DNA from: an uncultured Clostridia bacterium
GTDB lineage: Bacteria; Bacillota; Clostridia; Oscillospirales; Oscillospiraceae
Assembly: GCA_947173485.1 (NCBI GenBank)
Contig: CAMWFH010000003.1
Span: 1 to 64,000 of the forward strand
Length of the DNA stretch: 64,000 bases
Direction of reading: 5' to 3'
The number at the start of each line of letters is the position of its first letter. The stretch's first letter is position 1. The notes under the pieces are model-generated. The model did no database searches. It was not told the origin of the DNA and was given only the letters and a program-made list of their open reading frames with translations. Shown here piece by piece: positions 55,624-64,000 of this stretch. Position numbers and translations under genes: made by a program.

Positions 55624-56973
55624 ATGCCCCCTCTGGAGGACCTGGTCTCCCGTGCGGTGCCCCATGACACCATGGCCGAGCAGGCCGTGCTGGGCGCTAT
55701 GATGATCGATTCCGACTGCGTCAAGGACGTGATGGACAAGCTGCGGCCGGAGGATTTCTACCTCCAGCAGAACCGGGAGATCTTTGAGACCATCTACACC
55801 ATGTTCTCCTACGCCAAGCCCATCGATGGGGTGACCGTGGCGGAGGAGATGCGGAAAAACGGCACCTACGATGAGAACACCACCCGCAATTACCTCTTCC
55901 AGGTGATGGACTTCACCCCCACCAGTCTCAACGCCATGGAGTATGTAGCGATCATCCGGGACAAGGCCCTGCTGCGCCAGGTGGCCCAGGCCGCCGATGA
56001 GATCAGCCTGCTGGTCCAGGAGGGGAAGGGGGAGGCGAAAAAGATCCTGGAGGCGGCGGAGCAGAAGATCTACGCCATCCGCCGGGGCCGGTCCAGCCAG
56101 GACATGGTCCACATCGGCAAGGTCCTCTCCACTCTCCTAGACCACCTCAGTGAGCTCTCCGATAGCGGCATCAAGCTGTCGGGACTGTCCACCGGGCTGT
56201 CCAGCATCGACGTGAAGATCCACGGCCTGAACAAGTCGGACCTGATCCTGGTGGCCGGCCGGCCTGGCATGGGCAAGACCTCCCTGGGGCTGAACTTTGC
56301 CGCCAACGTGGGCAAGGCCACCGGCAAGACCGTGGCCATCTTCTCCCTGGAGATGAGCCGGGAGCAGCTGGCCACCCGGCTGCTCGCCTCCGAGGCCCTG
56401 GTGGACCTGAGCCGGCTCTTGACCGGCGACCTGAATGAGACCGACTGGGTCCAGATCGCCCACGCCTCCTCCATCCTCAACCGCACCGATATCCGCATCG
56501 ATGACAACCCCCTCCTCACAGTGGCGGACATGAACGCCAAGTGCCGCCGGCTGGACAACCTGGGCCTGGTGGTCATCGACTATCTCCAGCTGATGACCTC
56601 CGCTGGGAACAAGGGCCGCTCCGGCGAGAACCGGCAGCAGGTGGTCAGCGATATCTCCCGGATGCTGAAGATCATGGCCAAGGAGCTCCAGGTGCCGGTG
56701 ATCTGCCTCAGCCAGCTGAGCCGGGCCAACGAGAAGCGGGAGGACAAGCGGCCCATGCTGTCGGACCTGCGAGAATCCGGCGCCATCGAGCAGGACGCGG
56801 ATATCGTCATGTTCCTGTTCCGGGACGACTACTACAACGAGGACAGCGAGAAGCGGAACGTGGCGGAGTGCATCGTCGCCAAGAACCGCCATGGCGAGAC
56901 CGGCAAGGTGGAGCTGAAGTGGATGCCCGCCTACACCTCTTTCGGCGTGCTGGAACGGCGCTATGAGGGCTGA
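55624..56973 (+). CDS. dnaB: Replicative DNA helicase DnaB
   Basis: A 449-residue hexameric 5'-3' helicase of the replisome. The N-terminal helical domain starts VPHDTMAEQAVLGAMMID. The RecA-like domain carries Walker A AGRPGMGKTSLGLN, Walker B LVVIDYLQLM, and SRMLKIMAKELQVPVICLSQ followed by LSDLRESGAIEQDAD. No intein interrupts it. GTGAGGTGAAG lies before ATG 55624. Its stop overlaps the start of tilS by 11 bases. Confidence 0.98.
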   Translation: MPPLEDLVSRAVPHDTMAEQAVLGAMMIDSDCVKDVMDKLRPEDFYLQQNREIFETIYTMFSYAKPIDGVTVAEEMRKNGTYDENTTRNYLFQVMDFTPTSLNAMEYVAIIRDKALLRQVAQAADEISLLVQEGKGEAKKILEAAEQKIYAIRRGRSSQDMVHIGKVLSTLLDHLSELSDSGIKLSGLSTGLSSIDVKIHGLNKSDLILVAGRPGMGKTSLGLNFAANVGKATGKTVAIFSLEMSREQLATRLLASEALVDLSRLLTGDLNETDWVQIAHASSILNRTDIRIDDNPLLTVADMNAKCRRLDNLGLVVIDYLQLMTSAGNKGRSGENRQQVVSDISRMLKIMAKELQVPVICLSQLSRANEKREDKRPMLSDLRESGAIEQDADIVMFLFRDDYYNEDSEKRNVAECIVAKNRHGETGKVELKWMPAYTSFGVLERRYEG

Positions 56974-58219
56974 GCTGCCCCAGGCGGCGCTGGAGGCGCT
57001 GCCCGCCGGGCGCGGCGTCCTCTGCGCTGTCTCCGGCGGGCGGGATAGCATGGTGCTGCTCCACCTGCTCCTCCACAACGGCTTTGCCGTCACCGCCGCC
57101 CACTTCCACCATGGGATCCGGGGGGCGGCGGCAGACCGGGACGCCGCCTTCGTCCGGCAGATCTGCGGGGCGTGGGGGGTCCCTCTGGTGATGGACCGGG
57201 GGGATGCCCCCGCTCTGGCCCGGCGGGAGGGCCTCTCCCTGGAGGAGGCGGCCCGCCGGCTGCGCTACGATTTTTTAGAGGTGGCCCTGGAGCGGACCGG
57301 CTGCGCCTTCCTGGTCACGGGCCACCACCTGGCGGACCAGGCGGAGACCATCCTGTTCAACCTGGCCCGGGGGGCGGGGATGGACGGCCTCCGGGGGATG
57401 CCCCTCCGGCGGGGCCGGCTGCTGCGGCCCCTGCTCCGGGTCCCCCCCGAGGCCCTGGACGCCTACGCAGCCGCCCATCAGATCCCCTTCGTGGAGGACG
57501 AGACCAACCAGGACCTGGCCTTCGCCCGCAACCGGATCCGCCGGCAGGTGCTGCCGGCCCTGGAGCAGATCGACCCCCGGGCCCTGGAGGCCATCGCCCG
57601 GACCGGGGCCCTCCTGGCGGAGGAGAGCGGTTACCTGGACCGGGCGGCGGAGGCGGCCCTGCCCCCCGTGACCCGGACGGAGACCGGCCTTACCCTGCCC
57701 CTGGCGGCCTTCCGGGCCATGGACCCCGTGCTGCGCCGGCGGGCCGTGCGGCTGCTGCTGGAGCGGCTCCCGGCGGGACGGCGGGACATCACTGCCGCCC
57801 ATATCCGGGCCGCGGCGGACCTTTTGCCCGGGAAAGCCATCGACCTGCCCGGCGGCGTCCGCGTCAGCGCCCGCCGGGGCGTCCTGCGGCTGGACCGCTG
57901 TCCCCCTGCTGGGGAACGGACGGCCCTGCGGGTGCCGGGGGAGACGGCCTGGGGCCCTCTGCGCCTGATCTGCTCAGGTCCCGCCGGGGACTACGCCGCC
58001 GCCCCCTGGTCCCCCAAGGACCGGCTGGACGGCCGGACGGTCAAGCGCATCCTCCGGGATACCGGGACGCCGGACCATCTCCGCTCCCAGTGTCCGGTCC
58101 TCTTTTTGGACGGCAAGCCCATCGCAGTGTGCGGTCCCTTCGGCTGCGTCCGGGGGCGGAGGTGCCCCCCGGCCTTTCGTGTATCCATACAGACAGAAAA
58201 AGGAGAAAAAGAACGATGA
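56963..58219 (+). CDS. tilS: tRNA(Ile)-lysidine synthetase
   Basis: A 418-residue ATP-dependent enzyme that attaches lysine to the wobble C of tRNA-Ile (CAU), which makes it read AUA. The PP-loop SGGRDS is at residues 24-29 (a variant of SGGxDS). FHHGIRG, LVTGHHLADQAET and RNRIRRQVLP are family motifs. The C-terminal substrate-binding domain is present (LDGRTVKRILRDTGTPDHLR). It overlaps dnaB by 11 bases and hpt by the four-base ATGA (58216-58219), so the block is translationally coupled. Confidence 0.95.
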   Translation: MRAELPQAALEALPAGRGVLCAVSGGRDSMVLLHLLLHNGFAVTAAHFHHGIRGAAADRDAAFVRQICGAWGVPLVMDRGDAPALARREGLSLEEAARRLRYDFLEVALERTGCAFLVTGHHLADQAETILFNLARGAGMDGLRGMPLRRGRLLRPLLRVPPEALDAYAAAHQIPFVEDETNQDLAFARNRIRRQVLPALEQIDPRALEAIARTGALLAEESGYLDRAAEAALPPVTRTETGLTLPLAAFRAMDPVLRRRAVRLLLERLPAGRRDITAAHIRAAADLLPGKAIDLPGGVRVSARRGVLRLDRCPPAGERTALRVPGETAWGPLRLICSGPAGDYAAAPWSPKDRLDGRTVKRILRDTGTPDHLRSQCPVLFLDGKPIAVCGPFGCVRGRRCPPAFRVSIQTEKGEKER

Positions 58220-58764
58220 GCGTGATGGATCGGGATATCTTGAAGGTCCTCTTTACCAAGGAGGAGATCGCCCAGCGGGTGGCGGCGCTGGGGGAGGAGA
58301 TGCGCCAGGACCTGGAGGGGAAGGAGCCCCTCTTTATCAGCGTCCTCCGGGGGGCGTTCATCTTTATGGCGGACATCACCCGGGCCTGCCAGGTGCCCTG
58401 CGATGTGGAGTTCATCGCCGTGTCCTCCTATCAGAACGCCACGGCCAGCTCCGGCGTGGTGAAGATCACCCACGATATCCAGCAGGATATCTCTGGCCGG
58501 CACCTGGTGGTGATCGAGGATATCCTGGACAGCGGCAACACCCTGGCCTTCCTGCGGCAGTACTTTTTGACCAAGGGGGCGGCCTCGGTGAAGATCTGCA
58601 CCCTGCTGGACAAGCCCAGCCGCCGGACCAAGGCCATCCATGCCGACTATGTGGGCTTCGAGGTGCCGGATGAGTTCGTGGTGGGCTATGGCCTAGACTA
58701 CGCCCAGAAGTACCGCAACCTCCCCTATATCGGCGTGCTGAAGCCGGAGGTATACGGCCAATAA
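58216..58764 (+). CDS. hpt: Hypoxanthine phosphoribosyltransferase
   Basis: A 182-residue purine-salvage enzyme that makes IMP or GMP from hypoxanthine or guanine and PRPP. The PRPP motif is VVIEDILDSGNTL, the flexible-loop region is SSYQNATASSG, and the base-binding segment is DEFVVGYGLDYAQKYRNLPY. ATG 58216 overlaps the tilS stop. tilS-hpt-ftsH is the standard Firmicute order. A gap of 57 bases separates it from ftsH. Confidence 0.97.
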   Translation: MSVMDRDILKVLFTKEEIAQRVAALGEEMRQDLEGKEPLFISVLRGAFIFMADITRACQVPCDVEFIAVSSYQNATASSGVVKITHDIQQDISGRHLVVIEDILDSGNTLAFLRQYFLTKGAASVKICTLLDKPSRRTKAIHADYVGFEVPDEFVVGYGLDYAQKYRNLPYIGVLKPEVYGQ

Positions 58765-58821
58765 ACGGGGCTTGCCCTCCGATCGTATCCTCTGATCTTA
58801 TCCTTCAAGGAGTTGACTTGC

Positions 58822-60690
58822 GTGCATACAGACCGAAAGAGATTCGACCTAGGCTTCCTTCTGCTGGCGCTGCTGGTGTGCTGCCTGGCCTACTACGCCC
58901 TGTTCGATATGAGCGATGCCCGGACCATCTCCTATGGCGAGGCCCGGCAGCTCTTCTACCAGGAGCGGGTGCGGACGTTCCAGGTGAGCGGCACCCTCCT
59001 GATGATGGAGGTCCGGGTGCCCGGCGGCGGCACCAGCCTCCAGCAGGCCAAGCTCTACAGCGCGGAGCTGTTCTGGTACGACCTGGGGGAGCTGATCGAC
59101 GCCCAGCAGAAGGCGGGCATCCTGGACAACTCCTACCAGATAGACCCGCCCTACCAGCCCCCCTGGTGGGTGCAGTTTTTGGTCTACGGCCTGCTGCTGC
59201 TGGGCGGGACCTTCCTGGTGATGCAGCTCGTGGGCCGGAGCCAGGGCGGCGCGGTGGACCGGGGGGCCCGGTTCGGCAAGGCCCGGATCCGCTTCGGCTC
59301 CAGCAGCGATAAGAAGGTCACCTTCCGGGACGTGGCCGGGGCCGATGAGGAGAAGCAAGAGCTGGAGGAGATCGTCCACTTCCTCAGGGAGCCCCAGCGC
59401 TACCTGGAGCTGGGGGCCCGGATCCCCAAGGGGGTGCTGCTGGTGGGCCCGCCGGGCACCGGTAAGACCCTGCTGGCCAAGGCGGTAGCGGGGGAGGCGG
59501 GGGTCCGGTTCCTCTCCATCTCCGGGTCGGATTTCGTGGAGCTGTATGTAGGCGTGGGCGCCAGCCGGGTCCGGGACCTGTTCCTGGAGGCGAAGAAGGT
59601 GGCCCCCGCCGTGGTGTTCATCGACGAGATCGATGCGGTGGGCCGCCAGCGGGGCGCGGGCCTGGGCGGCGGCCACGACGAGCGGGAGCAGACCCTGAAC
59701 CAGCTCCTGGTGGAGATGGACGGCTTTGGCTCCAACGAGGGCGTGGTGGTCCTGGCGGCCACCAACCGGCGGGACATCCTGGACCCCGCCCTCCTGCGGC
59801 CCGGCCGGTTCGACCGGCAGATCTATGTGGACTGCCCGGACATCAAGGGCCGGGAGGACATCTTGAACATCTACCTCCGGGACAAGCCCCTGTCGGATGA
59901 TGTAGACGCCGCGGTGATCGCCCGGTCCACCTACGGCTTCACCGGTGCGGACCTGGAGAACCTGGTCAACGAGGCGGCCCTGCTGGCGGCCCGGATGGAG
60001 CGGCGGTTCATTCGGATGGAGGACTTCAAGGAGGCGGTGATCAAGGTCATCGCCGGCCCGGAAAAGAAGAGCCGGGTGGTGACAGAGGTCGAGCGGCAGC
60101 TGACGGCCTACCACGAGGCGGGCCATGCGGTGGTGGACTACTATATGGAGACGGCGGACCCGGTCCATCAGATCACCATCATCCCCCGGGGCCAGGCCGG
60201 CGGCATGACCATCTCCCTGCCCACCACCGACAAGCGCTTCCAGTCCCGCCGGGAGCTGAACGAGCGTCTGGCCGGGCTGCTGGGCGGACGGGTGTCGGAG
60301 CAGATCTTCCTGGGGGATATCTCCACCGGGGCCGGCAACGACATCGAGCGGGCCACCGCTCTGGCCCGGCAGATGGTGACGGTCTACGGCATGAGCGACC
60401 AGCTGGGGACCATCAACTTCCGTTCCGATGGGGACGAGGTGTTCATCGGCCGGACCATGGGCCACGCCCGGCCCTACTCCGAGGAGGTGGCCGCCCAGAT
60501 CGACAGCGAGGTCAAGGCCCTGATCGACACGGCCTACGCCCGCTGTCAGGATATCCTGCGGGAGCGGGCGGAGAAGGTCCACGCCGTGGCGAAGTATCTG
60601 CTGGACAACGAGGTCATGGAGGCCGATGCCTTCCAGAAGGTGATGGCGGACGATCCGCCGGACCTCCCGGAGATGCCTGGGCTGTGCTGA
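58822..60690 (+). CDS. ftsH: ATP-dependent zinc metalloprotease FtsH
   Basis: A 622-residue membrane-bound AAA protease that degrades unstable and misassembled proteins. It has TM helix 1 (about 10-29), an extracytoplasmic domain, TM helix 2 ([20 protein letters not shown]), Walker A GPPGTGKT near residue 209, Walker [13 protein letters not shown], and the zinc site HEAGH at 431-435. I chose GTG 58822: AAGGAG (58807-58812) is nine bases upstream, whereas the in-frame TTG 58813 directly abuts it. A strong terminator follows. Confidence 0.97.
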   Translation: MHTDRKRFDLGFLLLALLVCCLAYYALFDMSDARTISYGEARQLFYQERVRTFQVSGTLLMMEVRVPGGGTSLQQAKLYSAELFWYDLGELIDAQQKAGILDNSYQIDPPYQPPWWVQFLVYGLLLLGGTFLVMQLVGRSQGGAVDRGARFGKARIRFGSSSDKKVTFRDVAGADEEKQELEEIVHFLREPQRYLELGARIPKGVLLVGPPGTGKTLLAKAVAGEAGVRFLSISGSDFVELYVGVGASRVRDLFLEAKKVAPAVVFIDEIDAVGRQRGAGLGGGHDEREQTLNQLLVEMDGFGSNEGVVVLAATNRRDILDPALLRPGRFDRQIYVDCPDIKGREDILNIYLRDKPLSDDVDAAVIARSTYGFTGADLENLVNEAALLAARMERRFIRMEDFKEAVIKVIAGPEKKSRVVTEVERQLTAYHEAGHAVVDYYMETADPVHQITIIPRGQAGGMTISLPTTDKRFQSRRELNERLAGLLGGRVSEQIFLGDISTGAGNDIERATALARQMVTVYGMSDQLGTINFRSDGDEVFIGRTMGHARPYSEEVAAQIDSEVKALIDTAYARCQDILRERAEKVHAVAKYLLDNEVMEADAFQKVMADDPPDLPEMPGLC

Positions 60691-60704
60691 TGGCTGGATA
60701 GACG

Positions 60705-60732
60705 AAAAGCCCCGCCGGCGGCGGGGCTTTTT
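60705..60732 (+). terminator. Strong intrinsic terminator after ftsH
   Basis: AAAAGCCCCGCC (60705-60716) pairs with GGCGGGGCTTTT (60720-60731), with a run of five Ts (60728-60732). Confidence 0.9.
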
Positions 60733-60746
60733 GGCGGGGATATGAG

Positions 60747-60775
60747 GAGGGCCGGCTGGGTAGCCGGCCCTCTTT
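60747..60775. terminator. Second hairpin between ftsH and the SLH gene
   Basis: GAGGGCCGGCT (60747-60757) pairs with AGCCGGCCCTC (60762-60772), followed by TTT on the plus strand. It lies 33 bases beyond the stop of the minus-strand SLH gene and may end that transcript. Confidence 0.6.
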
Positions 60776-60807
60776 GGGTCTTGATGGGGTGGTCCGCTTA
60801 CGGGATA

Positions 60808-63800
60808 TCAGCCCACTCTGTCGCGGTAGAGGAAGGTCACGATCTGACCGCGGATGCAGTTGTCGTTGGGGCTGAAGGAGTTGTTGCCGGTGCCGGTGGT
60901 GACGCCCTTGTCCACGGCCCACTTCACCGCTCCGGCGTAGTAGGCGTTGGCCGCCACGTCGCTGAAGGAGCTGCTGCCGGAGACCACCGGGGAACCGGCG
61001 GCGCGGTAGAGGAAGGTCACGGTCTGGGCACGGGTCACGGTGGCCTCGGGGCTGAACGTGTCAGCGCTGGTGCCCTTGGTGATGCCCTGCTCCACCGCCC
61101 ACAGGACGGCATCGTAGTAGTACGCGCCGGACTTCACATCGGTGAAGGGGTTGGCGCTGCTCTTGGGAGCGGGGGACCCGGCGGCACGCCACAGGAAGGT
61201 GACGGTCTGGGCACGGGTGCAGGAGGCGTTGGGGCTGAAGGTGTTGTTGCCGGTGCCGGTGGTGATGCCGTTGTCTACGGCCCACTTCACCGCCTCGGCG
61301 TAATAGGCGTTGGCGGGCACGTCGATGAAGGTCTTGTTGTCCTCCACAGGGGGCTTCTCCTGGATCTTGGAGAAGACCGGGGTGATGGTCACACGGCCGG
61401 AGGGCATGGTGAAGGTGTACTCCGTGTCGCTGACCTTGGTCACAGTGACCTTCTTGTTGCGGTTGTCCTTCACGGTCAGGCTGGTCAGCTCATAGCCCGT
61501 GTTGGGAGCGATGGTCAGAGTGACCTTGTCGCCCTGCTTGGGGTTCTTGGGGGAGCTGGTCACCTTGCCGTTGATGCTGGAGCTGACGCTGATGTTGCTG
61601 CCGGAGCCGCCGCCACCGCCGCCGGAGGAACCGCCGCCGCCGGTGCTTGTCCACCGGGCATAAAGGGTGATGTTCCTAGTAAATTCGCTGGTGGCTGTCA
61701 TCTGCGTTCCGCCGCTGGATTCGGTATACCAGCCGCTGAACGTGTAACCGTTGCGGGTGGGATCGGCAGGCCAGTTCGTGATTTCATTATTTTCAACATA
61801 GGCAGGGGCCACTGTGCCAGATGCGCCATTGAGATCAAAGGCGATAACATAGACCACTGTGGGGGTCTCCCCCTCGATGTTGGTCACAGTCCCGCCGTTC
61901 TCAGCGGCTGCTGCTGCGGCCTCTGTGACAGTGGGATAATAGCTGTACGGGGCTTTGCCATCGGGCGCTTGGACTTGGTATTTCAAACTTGCTGCAAGGT
62001 AGTCAGAATCGACCGGGGCAGAGAAAGCACCGCCGGATACCTCGACCTTCATATCGTCTGCGGGTTCCGCACCCTCACGGGGAATCTGTACGCCGAAATG
62101 GTACCCTTCTTGATGCTCATTCTCATTTGTGAAAGTACCGCCCTTGACCTCCAGCGTGCCTGTAAAGGGGAAGCTTTCGCTGGCAGCCGCAGGATTGCAG
62201 ATCGCCACAGTATCCTTAAAGCTGCCGCCGTTGATGGTGGTCTTGCTGGGATATGTTGTAGCGCCGTCTTTCCAAGTCCATACCTGCACTTCACCCTCAA
62301 AGGTACCATCGTTGATGGTGGTCGTGCCAAAGGTCTGGACGGAGCGGCGGTTCCCTTCAGAAGTCTTGGGCCCTCTGATAGTGCCGCCATTGATCGTCAA
62401 AGTGCCCTGTTCCTCGACCTTGATCGCGCTGTTCTCTTTTATGGTTTTATTCTGGGCGTTCTCAACAATGAAATTATTGCCGCCCTCGCCGCCAAGAGTC
62501 AGCTTGCCGCCATTATTGACATCAATGGTACTGGCTGTATCATGGGTATTGTTGATCTCGCCGGGAGTCCCGGTGCTGTTATCGATGATCGTCAGATCCC
62601 CGTTGCCGTTGACACGAAGGGTATACAGAGTAGCAGCGGTCAGCTTGTGCCCATTCAAATTGAGCGTCAGCTTTTTGTCGGCAACTACTACTGTAGCGGA
62701 CGCTGTCACATCCTTTAACAGCGTGATCATATCGCCATTCTGAGCTGTTGAGATCGCATCGCTCAAAGATGTGCAGAGCTTAGAAGAGCCAATGATAGCA
62801 ACTGCTTCACCAGCTGTGTCCTCTATATCGGTCCCATCGCCATTTTTGCAGTCAATCGTTGTGACAGGCGATCCTTCTCCAACACCAGGCTGTGTGACCA
62901 TAACTGTACCAGTTGTTTCGTCTACGGTCACTTTGTTCACATCACCATCGATGGTACTGTCCAAAATTGCAATACCGATAGTCCCGACACTGTGGTTCAC
63001 AGCCGTCTTGCTCTCACTGTTCGTACCTGTAAGGGTAGATCCTCCAGAAACGACCACAGCGATCTCCGGGTCTTTACCGGAGATACCATCCTGCTTCTTT
63101 TGCGGATCAGAAACGAACAGCGCAGTGCCGCCGGAAACGTCTGTACCAGAGACATTGACAGAGATAGGTTTGTCGGTGGTATGCTGTGCAACAGCAATAC
63201 CGGCATTGGTCGTGGTGGTACCACTGCCATTGGCGGTCACTGTCGATGCAGAGCTGCCGCCCGTCACACTGCCGCCAGAAACGTTCAGAGAACCGGCACG
63301 GACCTCGATACCAACATTACCCGAAGTGATCGTGGAGTTGTTCACATAGAAGGTAGAGCAGCCAGACTGATAAATGCCGGTGCCTTCGGTCGTCACAGTA
63401 ACATTTTCCAGCGTGATCTGAGGATCACCGGTATTATTCCCGTTTACAGTGATACCGTTCATGCCACTGATCGTGCAGCCTGACAGGTTCACTTCGACAT
63501 TTTCGGCTTCCTTTGTCAGGAAAATGGCAAAGCCATTGGTGTCCCCATCCTCATCTGTCTCACCAGGACAATGGACTGTAACACCTGTCCCAATGGTCAG
63601 CGTGTTGCTTGCAACAGACATCTCGATCGTAGTGTTGCTGCCGGCAGATGTGATCTTACCGCCGCTGCTGCCGCTGTTCGTGATGGTCAGACTTTTTATG
63701 TCTTTGTCACCATAGATCAGAGCATACTTTTCAGCTTCTGGCGCATCGCTTTGGGTGATGTCATGCCCATTCAGATCAAGGGTGATCTCCTGGTTGTCTG

Positions 63801-64000
63801 TGCTACCACCCATGTAATACAGAGTGATATCTTCCATCAATTTGTAACTGCCGCTTGCCAGCCACAGCCCATTACTCTTGACGTTTTCCTGCGTGATCTC
63901 TTTCACTGTGGGCGTGGTGACAGGACCTGTGCCGGTATCCCCGCTTGTATCTGTACCGGGGACCTGCGTGTCAGCGCCGGTATTCGTATCGGCATCGGTC
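60808..64000 (-). CDS. Large beta-helical surface protein with three SLH domains, N-terminus beyond the window
   Basis: The frame is open through the right edge. The GTG at 63906 is internal, because a Thr/Asp/Gly-rich linker (GTDTSGDTGTGPVTTP) continues upstream in frame to base 64000. About 1060 residues are visible. From N to C they show a long right-handed beta-helix region rich in Gly, Thr and Asn (GNVGIEVRAGSLNVSGGSVT and similar), one InlB-type repeat (NGYTFSGWYTESSGGTQM, ending ITLYARW), a Gly/Ser hinge, a small beta-sandwich domain (NTGYELTSLTVKD), and three SLH domains at the C-terminus (TFSPNASCTRAQTVTFL, TFSPEATVTRAQTVTFLYR, SFSPNDNCIRGQIVTFLYR). SLH domains should anchor it to pyruvylated secondary cell-wall polymer. 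Confidence 0.93.
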   Translation of the reverse strand, partial: TDADTNTGADTQVPGTDTSGDTGTGPVTTPTVKEITQENVKSNGLWLASGSYKLMEDITLYYMGGSTDNQEITLDLNGHDITQSDAPEAEKYALIYGDKDIKSLTITNSGSSGGKITSAGSNTTIEMSVASNTLTIGTGVTVHCPGETDEDGDTNGFAIFLTKEAENVEVNLSGCTISGMNGITVNGNNTGDPQITLENVTVTTEGTGIYQSGCSTFYVNNSTITSGNVGIEVRAGSLNVSGGSVTGGSSASTVTANGSGTTTTNAGIAVAQHTTDKPISVNVSGTDVSGGTALFVSDPQKKQDGISGKDPEIAVVVSGGSTLTGTNSESKTAVNHSVGTIGIAILDSTIDGDVNKVTVDETTGTVMVTQPGVGEGSPVTTIDCKNGDGTDIEDTAGEAVAIIGSSKLCTSLSDAISTAQNGDMITLLKDVTASATVVVADKKLTLNLNGHKLTAATLYTLRVNGNGDLTIIDNSTGTPGEINNTHDTASTIDVNNGGKLTLGGEGGNNFIVENAQNKTIKENSAIKVEEQGTLTINGGTIRGPKTSEGNRRSVQTFGTTTINDGTFEGEVQVWTWKDGATTYPSKTTINGGSFKDTVAICNPAAASESFPFTGTLEVKGGTFTNENEHQEGYHFGVQIPREGAEPADDMKVEVSGGAFSAPVDSDYLAASLKYQVQAPDGKAPYSYYPTVTEAAAAAAENGGTVTNIEGETPTVVYVIAFDLNGASGTVAPAYVENNEITNWPADPTRNGYTFSGWYTESSGGTQMTATSEFTRNITLYARWTSTGGGGSSGGGGGGSGSNISVSSSINGKVTSSPKNPKQGDKVTLTIAPNTGYELTSLTVKDNRNKKVTVTKVSDTEYTFTMPSGRVTITPVFSKIQEKPPVEDNKTFIDVPANAYYAEAVKWAVDNGITTGTGNNTFSPNASCTRAQTVTFLWRAAGSPAPKSSANPFTDVKSGAYYYDAVLWAVEQGITKGTSADTFSPEATVTRAQTVTFLYRAAGSPVVSGSSSFSDVAANAYYAGAVKWAVDKGVTTGTGNNSFSPNDNCIRGQIVTFLYRDRVG

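Noticed and set aside
60742..62718. Long open frame of more than 650 codons on the plus strand
   Set aside because: It is antisense to the SLH surface protein, has His/Gly/Val-rich shadow composition, no ribosome binding site and no recognisable motif.
63904..63906. GTG as the start of the SLH protein
   Set aside because: The frame continues in protein-like Thr/Asp/Gly linker to the window edge, and there is no signal peptide or ribosome binding site at this codon.

Overview
The window reads as chromosomal DNA from an anaerobic, high-GC low-endospore-type Firmicute, most likely an Oscillospiraceae gut bacterium (Flavonifractor / Lawsonibacter / Dysosmobacter neighbourhood). This placement is an inference. 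It rests on GC-rich codon use, consensus sigma-A promoters with Firmicute ribosome binding sites, a CIRCE heat-shock operator, a BirA-type biotin operator, a tetrahydrofolate riboswitch, ECF-transporter S components, an SLH surface protein, and the linked order rplI, dnaB, tilS, hpt, ftsH nearby. I saw no rRNA, tRNA, CRISPR array, insertion sequence or prophage.

Layout. 1-4.8 kb: the end of trmL, then the lower-glycolysis genes pgk, tpiA and gpmI, a small phosphoesterase and a CbrA-like flavoprotein. 6-8.8 kb: a FIST sensor paired with a soluble chemoreceptor-like signalling protein, then a DUF3786 protein. 8.8-18.1 kb: a folate and one-carbon region. It holds a THF riboswitch with its terminator, folT-folC, fhs with a structured leader, and a tight seven-gene run led by an XRE regulator: two unknown proteins, fchA, folD, a DUF1576 membrane protein and 5-formyl-THF cyclo-ligase. 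18.2-21.5 kb: bioY under a BirA-like operator, then a molybdopterin-binding protein and modA-modB, which share an almost identical 24-bp palindrome. 21.5-26.4 kb: htpG behind a CIRCE element, rpsO and pnp, each with leader structure.

26.4-31.6 kb is a more accessory stretch. It holds an AT-richer divergent locus with duplicated XRE regulators, a P1B metal ATPase with its metal-binding domain encoded separately, a flavodoxin, an NTF2-like protein and a DegV protein. 31.7-39 kb holds a DUF3810 protein and, on the minus strand, an operon of four FecR-domain lipoproteins with different C-terminal halves. The operon ends in a 77-residue protein that resembles a peptide-modification leader. Two of the FecR genes share about 517 bp that are almost identical. 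39-49 kb: uvrC, a paralogue of the unknown membrane protein of the folate operon, greA-lysS, an unknown protein, ftsE-ftsX with a CwlO/EnvC-like hydrolase, and an FAD protein. 49-64 kb: an HtrA protease, an AraC regulator divergent from a YgeY-like M20 hydrolase, gdpP-rplI-dnaB-tilS-hpt-ftsH, and the C-terminal part of a large beta-helical SLH protein that runs off the right edge.

What stands out is (i) the modular FecR lipoprotein operon, (ii) the XRE-led one-carbon operon with uncharacterised members, one of which has a paralogue 27 kb away, and (iii) the paired molybdate-regulon palindromes next to a modAB that lacks modC. Everything was read by eye; no database search was run.
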